Source: CADEEX01 sp040081555
GTDB lineage: Bacteria > Acidobacteriota > Vicinamibacteria > Vicinamibacterales > CAVVIG01
Direction of reading: 5' to 3'
Assembly (NCBI GenBank): GCA_040081555.1
Contig: JBEBGG010000198.1
Span: 1-5,895 of the forward strand
DNA length: 5,895 nt
Both the position numbers and the translations under genes were made by a program. The notes below the pieces were generated by a model. The model searched no databases and had not been told where the DNA came from. It worked only from the letters and a program-made list of their open reading frames with translations. How positions within the stretch are numbered: the stretch's first letter is position 1; the number at the start of each line of letters is the position of its first letter. This document shows positions 1 through 5,084 of the stretch, piece after piece.

Positions 1-2
1 TT

Positions 3-488
3 CTTCGCCAGCTCAGGAAGCTGCCCTCGGCTGTGCCCAACGACTTCACTCTGTCCACTGCCGACCAGATCATTGCGACCTTTGACAGCGTCAGCGCGCG
101 AATTGCGCTGGCCACCATCGCGCTGTCTGCGGTCAGTCTGCTCATCGGCGCCATTGGTATCGCCAACGTGATGTTCATCAGTGTCACCGAGCGTACGCGC
201 GAGATCGGGCTGCGTCGCGCGCTGGGTGCCCGACAAGGAGAAGTCCTGCTGCAGTTCCTGCTGGAGGCGACGTTTCTCTCAAGCCTTGGCGGCGCGGCTG
301 GTGTGGGCAGTGCGCTCGCGATTGGTCTGCTGCTGCGGTTCGTGGTCACGGGTTTTTCCGCCGTGGCGCCGCTCTGGGCTGTGGCGGGCGGTTTCATCAG
401 CGCGCTGGTCGTCGGCCTAGCGGCCGGGTACTGGCCCGCGCGGCGAGCCGCGGCGCTCGATCCCGTGGAAGCACTACGGCACGACTGA
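3..488 (+). CDS. ABC transporter permease, MacB/FtsX type, C-terminal part (5' end outside window)
   Basis: This is the end of an inner-membrane permease of the MacB/FtsX superfamily, which works with an ATPase to drive mechanotransmission or export of peptides, lipoproteins or drugs. The frame is open to the window edge, and an in-frame GTG at 33 is internal: the preceding codons read as the usual region before a P-N-D-F-T motif. Of the 161 visible residues, three hydrophobic segments correspond to the last three membrane helices of the family. The loop after the first of them carries the hallmark ERTREIGLRRALGA, the cytoplasmic coupling motif seen in nearly all MacB-like permeases. The C-terminus, WPARRAAALDPVEALRHD, is the typical P-A-R-R-A-A-x-x-D-P-V-E-A-L-R ending, so the gene finishes normally at a TGA. 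It converges on the minus-strand operon. The substrate cannot be told from this part. Family call is firm; function within the family is unknown. Confidence 0.93.
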   Translation, partial: LRQLRKLPSAVPNDFTLSTADQIIATFDSVSARIALATIALSAVSLLIGAIGIANVMFISVTERTREIGLRRALGARQGEVLLQFLLEATFLSSLGGAAGVGSALAIGLLLRFVVTGFSAVAPLWAVAGGFISALVVGLAAGYWPARRAAALDPVEALRHD

Positions 489-529
489 TCGATCGGCGCG
501 CTGATCCTGAGCACGGCCGCGATGTTCGC

Positions 530-700
530 CTGCCTCTCCCGGTCGAGACGATTGGTTCGAAGTTCGGCGGGGTCGTGGCGAACTCGTCACGCTGCTGGTC
601 ATCGTACTGGTCCCGGCGCCGCCTGGCGGCGTTCGAGCCGATTGTCATCTTGCGGCTACGGGACATGACTGCCCTCGATGCGGCTGGGCTCCATGTCCTC
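530..700 (+). pseudogene. Relic of a SulP-family anion permease with STAS-domain core
   Basis: Three short pieces, in the order they would have in a SulP sulfate/bicarbonate-type transporter, are visible in 170 bases. In one frame, 542-574 reads VETIGSKFGGV, close to the E-T-I-G-S-R-F-G-G motif of the SulP membrane domain. In another frame, 580-615 reads ELVTLLVIVLVP, like a late SulP membrane helix. Back in the first frame, 638-700 reads PIVILRLRDMTALDAAGLHVL, matching the STAS-domain core (V-L-I-L-R-L-R-x-V-x-x-I-D-A-T-G-L-x-A-L). A functional SulP protein is roughly 500 residues or more, so most of the membrane domain is missing and at least one frame change separates the pieces. There is no plausible start and the frame runs on to 856 without further STAS likeness. 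The STAS match is the strongest element; the middle piece is the weakest. Family motifs are recalled, not searched. Confidence 0.6.
617..631. other. Perfect 15-base palindrome between the convergent genes
   Basis: CGCCGCC and GGCGGCG flank a single T, which would fold as a six-pair GC stem with a three-base loop on either strand. It lies 25 bases past the stop of the minus-strand operon and about 130 bases past the stop of the plus-strand permease. That is a sensible place for a transcript end, but no T-run follows it on either strand, so it does not meet the pattern of an intrinsic terminator. In GC-rich DNA such a palindrome can arise by chance, and it lies inside the SulP relic. Confidence 0.3.
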
Positions 701-1636
701 GGCGTTTCTGGTCTTGATTTCGCCAAGTCTGGCGGAGTGGCTGTCGAGGTCGACCAGTTGTTCGACGAGGGCCTCTCTTCGCGTTACGTAGGTCGCGTTG
801 TCTGCCTGCCCGGCGCGATGGCTTCTATCGAGAGCGACCAGTTCTTCGAGCAGTGACTCCCGATGGTCGAGAGCGGAGGCTGGCCGTGAGCGGGTTTGCA
901 CACCCGGCGGGGCGGAGAGGTCGGCTGGGGTATCGCGTTCACGTGTGGCCCGCACGTGAGGGGTGACACGCCGCCGACTGAACATCACGGCCGCCAACAC
1001 GAACGTTGCGCCGAGGAGACCGCCGACGACGAGTGTCGTTGTGTCAGACGATTCGACAGCAGACGTGCGCACACCCGTCGCCTGGACGGCCGGCGCGGCG
1101 ATCGTCCCTGGTTGCTGTGGCGGGATGACGGGGAGCGGCACGGACTCGACAGCCGTGGGTGTTGGCCAGACGTCGGCAAACGACGCGATTCCTGCGCCGA
1201 CGCCGGCGACCAGCACCATCCGAACGCCGCCCTGCGCCGGCACCGTGAAGGCCTGCGATTCCAGAAACTCCTGCCCAACAATCGCCCGCACCTGAAGGGT
1301 GTCACCGACAGGCAGTCCGTTGAACTGAACCCGGCCATCCGCGTTGGTCTGTGCGCTCAGCACGCGACTACCGTGTCCGACTCGAACCGTGACCGTCTGA
1401 TTGGGCACGTTGGTCGCAAACGACTGGCGGATGACGCGAACGGCCAGAATGCCCGGCGGCAGCTCGGCGACCTGCAAGGGGAAGCCCGACATCTGCGAGG
1501 GCTCCGGCATCGCCCCGGCGGGAGGTGTCGCCTGCGTTGACAGAATCGGCGGCGCCGCAGGCGGTACCTGCCCCGCGGCCGGCAGCGCACCGACAACCAT
1601 GGCGATGAGGATGAGCGACGCGCGGCGCCAGTTCAC
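656..1636 (-). CDS. Membrane-anchored protein with periplasmic beta-sandwich-like domain and cytoplasmic helical tail
   Basis: The 326-residue product starts at a GTG whose last bases overlap the TGA of the zinc-ribbon gene (GTGA). This start gives a clean signal peptide (N-W-R-R, hydrophobic residues 6-18, A-A-G-Q near 20-23). A longer reading frame from 1690 would bury that peptide behind 18 residues. After a proline-rich linker (24-60), residues 63-143 form a beta-rich domain with the pattern of carboxypeptidase-regulatory-like or Ig-like folds (T-V-T-V-R-V ... T-N-A-D-G-R-V-Q-F-N-G-L-P-V-G). A proline-rich stretch leads to one membrane helix at 200-220 followed by R-R-R, so the rest is cytoplasmic. 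The tail holds a charged helix, about 258-300 (S-L-L-E-E-L-V-A-L-D ... R-R-E-A-L-V-E-Q-L-V-D-L-D), of a kind that recurs in bacterial membrane proteins, including some near cytochrome c maturation genes; that link is inference. The last 14 residues are read antisense to the STAS relic. It is the final gene of the operon. Exact function unknown. Confidence 0.85.
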   Translation of the reverse strand: MNWRRASLILIAMVVGALPAAGQVPPAAPPILSTQATPPAGAMPEPSQMSGFPLQVAELPPGILAVRVIRQSFATNVPNQTVTVRVGHGSRVLSAQTNADGRVQFNGLPVGDTLQVRAIVGQEFLESQAFTVPAQGGVRMVLVAGVGAGIASFADVWPTPTAVESVPLPVIPPQQPGTIAAPAVQATGVRTSAVESSDTTTLVVGGLLGATFVLAAVMFSRRRVTPHVRATRERDTPADLSAPPGVQTRSRPASALDHRESLLEELVALDRSHRAGQADNATYVTRREALVEQLVDLDSHSARLGEIKTRNAEDMEPSRIEGSHVP

Positions 1637-1878
1637 GACGACGCGCCGCCAGGCGCGGGCACGACTAGCGCGTTGAATCGAACACCACACTGCGTGCAGA
1701 ACTGGGCGTCTGCTGGGCTGACCGCCCGACAGGCTTGGCAGCGCAGCTGGACGCTGCTGACCGCTGCTTGCGGCACCTCGCGCGGAGGGATCTGGTCGGC
1801 CGCCAAGCGCTGCCGCACTTCTTCTTCGATCGCCGCGCGGCGCGCGGACCTCGTGTCGTCGGACAGGAGAGATGTCAT
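1633..1878 (-). CDS. Small zinc-ribbon protein
   Basis: An 81-residue protein with no signal peptide or membrane helix, so probably cytosolic. Residues 8-28 are a charged helix (R-S-A-R-R-A-A-I-E-E-E-V-R-Q-R-L). A zinc ribbon follows, with Cys47-x2-Cys50 and Cys61-x2-Cys64 separated by ten residues; the second pair sits in the common F-C-T-Q-C-G-V-R-F context. Neither pair is followed by His, so these are zinc ligands and not heme sites. The ATG at 1878 lies 8 bases after the TAA of the barrel gene with no clear Shine-Dalgarno sequence, suggesting translation by coupling. Its stop overlaps the GTG of the next gene. Such ribbons occur in regulators, adaptor proteins and membrane-protein tails; its exclusive place between the barrel and a membrane protein with a cytoplasmic tail hints that it may bind that tail, which is inference. 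No precise function can be given. Confidence 0.83.
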   Translation of the reverse strand: MTSLLSDDTRSARRAAIEEEVRQRLAADQIPPREVPQAAVSSVQLRCQACRAVSPADAQFCTQCGVRFNALVVPAPGGASS

Positions 1879-1886
1879 CAGACCGG

Positions 1887-3224
1887 TTACCGGATGCGAT
1901 GGGTGAGACCGACCATCATTCGGACGTCGTGCGATGAATCTTCCTGGGTCCGTTCGATTGTGCCCAGCAGGGAGACTGAACGGTTCAAGTTCATGGTGCC
2001 GGTCCCGGAGACGCGTGTGGTGTGGGGGCGTGTCTCGATCGTAATGCCGTCGCTGCGCGAGAAGCGAATCACTGAGAGGGAGGTCGTGTAGTCGCCGGAC
2101 ACATAGCCCCTGCGTCCGGCCTGATGTCCCACTGAGATGTAGCGGGAATGATAGCTCCCCGCCGAACGGTGCATGAGGGAGTCAGAGCCGGACAGATCGA
2201 TGCCGCTGCCGCCGATGTTGGAGGCATAGCCGCCGATGAGCGTCCGTCCGGTCGGGTCCGTGTCCCTGTTGTTCTTGTCCCGGGAATAGCCAGCGTAAAG
2301 GCGCACGCGCGAGACTACCTCGACTGTCGCGCGGCCGCCGATCGACTCGTAGAGCAGGCCGGTGACCGACTGCTGGCTCACCGGTCGTCCATTCAGCACA
2401 TCGTCGCCGAGGCCTCGCGCGTCGATTGAGCGTCCGCGGTTATAGGTGCCCTGCAGTTCGAGGCGGGTGTTGGGCGTGACGCGGCCATTGGTGAAGAAGT
2501 AGGAGAGCCCCTTCTTCGCCATCCCTGCCGGTTGCTGCACGTTGTACTCGGCGGCCTGATAAACGAAGACTTTTCCGCCGAGGGGAATGAAGTTGGTGGT
2601 GGTCAGCACCGAGCGCTCGGTGAGTGAGCCGTTGCGCACCATCACGTACCCGCCGGAATGCCGCCGCATGCCACCGCCGTCGTACGCGGTATAGCCGCCG
2701 AACTTGCGCACATTGGGCGCGTACCCCACGTCGAGCACGTTCGGTTCGAGACCGCCGAAGACCCCCGCGCGCAGCCGGCTCTTGTCGGTGGACTCGCGTC
2801 GCTGGCGAATCTCGAAGACGCCGCCGGCGAGCGAGCCAAGTGATCCGAGGTCGGTCAACCAGAGGTGGCCCAGCCGTACACGCACGGCACCGTTGTTGGT
2901 GCGTGCGCCGACGAAGCCCTCGTAGACGGCGGTCCGGTTTGGGCGCGAGCCGGGCCGGAAGGTCCTAAACCGCAGGTCAAGTCCATAGTCGGCGCCGTTG
3001 CTGTCCACTTCGGGCAACTGATACGAGACGGACGTGCTGAGTTCCGTCAGATTCGTGGTCGAACCGCCGTCCACGGTGACCGTGGAACTGTTGGTGAAGA
3101 AGGAGACACGTCCAAAGGGCCGTGGCTTGCTGGCGACGGCCGAGAAGCCTTGCGCGCCGGCCTGCCGTGCAAGGCACGGGCACAGGATGAGCACCGCCAG
3201 CAATGCGAAAGGTCGTCGTCCCAT
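1887..3224 (-). CDS. Putative outer-membrane beta-barrel protein, possible porin of a porin-cytochrome conduit
   Basis: The 445-residue product begins with a Sec signal peptide (M-G-R-R-P-F, then A-L-L-A-V-L-I-L-C-P-C-L-A) with likely cleavage after A-G-A at residue 24. The two cysteines lie inside the peptide and do not form a good lipobox. The mature part has no cysteine and no hydrophobic helix. It is a long run of alternating polar/non-polar strands rich in Gly, Thr, Ser, Tyr and Arg, with charged loops (for example D-Y-G-L-D-L-R-F-R-T-F, and near the end T-R-V-S-G-T-G-T-M-N-L-N and V-R-M-M-V-G-L-T-H-R-I), as expected of a transmembrane barrel. It ends in I-R, not in the terminal aromatic residue common in Proteobacterial barrels. 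It directly follows a 24-heme cytochrome with TAA-ATG abutting, so a role as the barrel that houses or docks a cytochrome is plausible. It is much shorter than the roughly 700-residue MtrB/PioB barrels, and I do not recognise the exact family. Confidence 0.82.
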   Translation of the reverse strand: MGRRPFALLAVLILCPCLARQAGAQGFSAVASKPRPFGRVSFFTNSSTVTVDGGSTTNLTELSTSVSYQLPEVDSNGADYGLDLRFRTFRPGSRPNRTAVYEGFVGARTNNGAVRVRLGHLWLTDLGSLGSLAGGVFEIRQRRESTDKSRLRAGVFGGLEPNVLDVGYAPNVRKFGGYTAYDGGGMRRHSGGYVMVRNGSLTERSVLTTTNFIPLGGKVFVYQAAEYNVQQPAGMAKKGLSYFFTNGRVTPNTRLELQGTYNRGRSIDARGLGDDVLNGRPVSQQSVTGLLYESIGGRATVEVVSRVRLYAGYSRDKNNRDTDPTGRTLIGGYASNIGGSGIDLSGSDSLMHRSAGSYHSRYISVGHQAGRRGYVSGDYTTSLSVIRFSRSDGITIETRPHTTRVSGTGTMNLNRSVSLLGTIERTQEDSSHDVRMMVGLTHRIR

Positions 3225-5084
3225 TTAGTCTGCCCTTCCGTTCGGGTGGCAGGAGTAGCAGGCGTTGGAGTCATATACGTAGCCCGACCTGCCTCTGTGA
3301 TGGCCGTCCGTCTCGGAGCGCGTGTGGCACACCGTACAACTGAACACCTGGTAGTTGTTCGGCGTGGTATGGCACTGCGCGCAGGCGACGTTGTGGCGTC
3401 CGGTGATGGGGAACCGGGTATGGGTGAACGTGCCCTGCGTCCAGGTGCTGTCGGTGGCCTTGTGACACGTCTCGCACGTCGTGTTGAAACCGGAAGACGC
3501 GTGGTTCGGAGTGCGCGTCGCGTTGTAGTTCGCCAGGTGGCAGCCGACGCACGTGCGCGCCGTGCCCTTGTAGAGGTTGTTGACGTGACAGGTCGCGCAG
3601 GCCGTCGCCGCATGCTTGCCCACGAGCGCGAACGTGCTGTTGTGATTGAAGGTGGCGCCCGTCCACTGCAGGTCGGTCGGGCGGTGGCACGAGTCGCACG
3701 TCGTGCTGAAGCCGGCCGCGGCGTGGTTGGGACTGCGGGTGGCGTTGTACTTCGCCTGGTGACAGCCGACGCACGTGCGCGGTGTGCCCTTGTAGAGGTT
3801 GTTGACGTGGCAGGTGGCGCAGGCCGTCGTCGCGTGCAGGCCGACGAGCGCGAACGTGCTGTTGTGGTTGAAGGTGGCGCCCGCCCACTGCGGATCCGTT
3901 GGCCGATGGCACGTCTCGCACGCGGTACCGAAACCAGCCGAGGCATGATTCGGCGCGCGGGTGGCGTTGTATTGCGCCTGGTGACAGCCGACGCAATCGC
4001 GCGGCGTGCCTCTGAACACGTTGTTGATGTGGCACGATGCGCATGCGACGGATCCATGCCTGCCGACCAGCGCGAAGGTGGCGTTGTGATTGAAGTTCGC
4101 GCCCGCCCACTGAGGATCCGTTGGGCGATGACACGTCTCGCACGTCGTGCCGAAACCAGCCGTCAGATGATTCGGGTTGCGCGTGGCGTTGTAGTTCGCC
4201 TGGTGACAGCCGACGCAGTCGCGCGGCGTGCCTTTGAACACACTGTTCTTGTGGCAGGTGACGCATTCGAGCGTGCCGTGTTGACCGACCAGGGCGAAGA
4301 CGCTGTTGTGGTTGAAACTCGTCGCGGCACCACTGCCCTTGAAGGCAGGGTCCGTCGCCCGATGGCACGCGTCACAGGACAGCGGAAAACCAGCGGCGAG
4401 GTGATTGGGACTTTGCGTCTTGTTGTAGTCGGCCTGATGGCAACCGACGCAATCACGCGGTGTGCCCTTGTAGAGGTTGTTCTTGTGACAGGCCTGGCAG
4501 CTGACGGTGGCGTGTGTGCCGACCAGCGGGTAGACGGCATTGTGGCTGAAGGCGCCAGTGCCGGTGTTTCGCCACGTGGAATCGCTTGGCTTGTGACAGG
4601 AGTCACAGTTGGCCGGAAAGCCGGCCGCCTGATGATTTGGCGATTTCGTGGCGACGAAATCCTTCTGGTGGCACTGCACGCAGGTCACCGACGTGGCGCG
4701 GAACGTGGCGTTCCGGTGGCACGACTCGCACGTGATCTGGCGGTGGTCGGCGTTGAGCGCCACGCCCGCTTGCCCTGCGTGGTTCCAGCTCACGGCCGTC
4801 CACGAGGTGGGCCGGTGGCACTGTTCGCACTGCGTGCCGAGTCGCGTCTGGAAGCGATCATCCTTCCGGCGCACCCAGTGGCAGTCGAAGCAGGTGTTGG
4901 GCGTCCCCTTGTACTGCCCGTTGACATGGCACGACTCACACGCCACTGCCTGGTGCCGCCCGTCGAGACGAAAGGCCGTCGCGTTGTGAAATGCCCGACT
5001 CGGGGTATCGAACTGCGCCGACGCGAGGCGCGGTCGCAATAACCCCGTGACGACGATGAGGAGGAATAGCAGGCGCTTGGTCAT
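3225..5084 (-). CDS. Secreted 24-heme c-type cytochrome built of eight tri-heme repeats
   Basis: The 619-residue product carries a Sec signal peptide (M-T-K-R-L-L-F-L-L-I-V-V, cleavage after A-S-A at residue 23) and 24 CxxCH heme-attachment motifs, with the first at residue 49 and the last at 609. They fall into eight groups of three whose first cysteines are at 49, 119, 196, 274, 348, 422, 496 and 568. Units 2 to 7 share the plan C-x2-CH, 11 residues, C-x2-CH, 20 residues, C-x2-CH, then a N-H/S-H and a G-x-H before the next unit. Three extra histidines per unit (in F-N-H-N, V-G-x-H and P-N-H) suit bis-His hemes. Excluding CxxCH, exactly 24 histidines remain. Hemes would be attached in the periplasm and the protein carries electrons by heme-to-heme transfer; no catalytic site is evident. 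The ATG at 5084 overlaps the upstream TGA (ATGA). The same frame stays open further to 5702, but that part is a shadow of the upstream cytochrome. Final location, periplasm or cell surface, is not decided by the sequence. Confidence 0.95.
   Translation of the reverse strand: MTKRLLFLLIVVTGLLRPRLASAQFDTPSRAFHNATAFRLDGRHQAVACESCHVNGQYKGTPNTCFDCHWVRRKDDRFQTRLGTQCEQCHRPTSWTAVSWNHAGQAGVALNADHRQITCESCHRNATFRATSVTCVQCHQKDFVATKSPNHQAAGFPANCDSCHKPSDSTWRNTGTGAFSHNAVYPLVGTHATVSCQACHKNNLYKGTPRDCVGCHQADYNKTQSPNHLAAGFPLSCDACHRATDPAFKGSGAATSFNHNSVFALVGQHGTLECVTCHKNSVFKGTPRDCVGCHQANYNATRNPNHLTAGFGTTCETCHRPTDPQWAGANFNHNATFALVGRHGSVACASCHINNVFRGTPRDCVGCHQAQYNATRAPNHASAGFGTACETCHRPTDPQWAGATFNHNSTFALVGLHATTACATCHVNNLYKGTPRTCVGCHQAKYNATRSPNHAAAGFSTTCDSCHRPTDLQWTGATFNHNSTFALVGKHAATACATCHVNNLYKGTARTCVGCHLANYNATRTPNHASSGFNTTCETCHKATDSTWTQGTFTHTRFPITGRHNVACAQCHTTPNNYQVFSCTVCHTRSETDGHHRGRSGYVYDSNACYSCHPNGRAD
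3233..3239 (-). promoter_or_regulatory. Ribosome binding site for the beta-barrel gene
   Basis: On the minus strand GGAAGGG lies within the last codons of the upstream cytochrome gene, 8 bases before the ATG at 3224. It supports the ATG that abuts the cytochrome TAA as the true start, which also gives a complete signal peptide. Confidence 0.6.
3384..4940 (-). repeat. Tandem in-frame repeats encoding tri-heme modules (about 222-bp period)
   Basis: Units 1 to 7 of the 24-heme cytochrome are 70, 77, 78, 74, 74, 74 and 72 codons long. Units 4, 5 and 6 (first Cys codons at 4265, 4043 and 3821, then 3599) keep an exact 222-base period. Long blocks are nearly unchanged between them at DNA level, for example the sequence around the N-x-x-F-A-L-V-G segment and the C-V-G-C-H segment. 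Units 1, 2 and the partial unit 8 (3227-3383) have drifted more, which suggests growth by duplication in the middle of the array. Confidence 0.88.

Noticed and set aside
896..1540. Plus-strand open frame of 214 codons
   Set aside because: Low-complexity His/Arg-rich translation opposite a minus-strand gene with signal peptide, beta domain and membrane helix; a shadow frame.
1637..1690. Longer start at 1690 for the membrane-anchored protein
   Set aside because: It would overlap the zinc-ribbon gene by 58 bases and place 18 Arg-rich residues before the signal peptide; the GTG at 1636 gives a normal peptide and coupling.
1633..1878. Zinc ribbon cysteines as heme sites
   Set aside because: Neither CxxC pair is followed by His, and the protein has no signal peptide for periplasmic heme attachment.
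3047..4368. Alternative minus-strand frames (336 and 365 codons) within the cytochrome
   Set aside because: Their Arg/Thr- or Arg/Gln-rich repeated translations are frame-shifted copies of the heme repeats, without motifs of their own.
3384..4940. Regular repeats as a CRISPR array
   Set aside because: Period is 222 bases with no short palindromic repeat and variable spacer pattern; the repeats are coding tri-heme modules.
2865..5042. Open plus-strand frame of 725 codons opposite the cytochrome and barrel genes
   Set aside because: Its Arg/Val/Ala-rich repetitive translation is the mirror of the tri-heme repeats in GC-rich DNA; it has no recognisable domain, while the opposite strand has 24 CxxCH motifs and a signal peptide.
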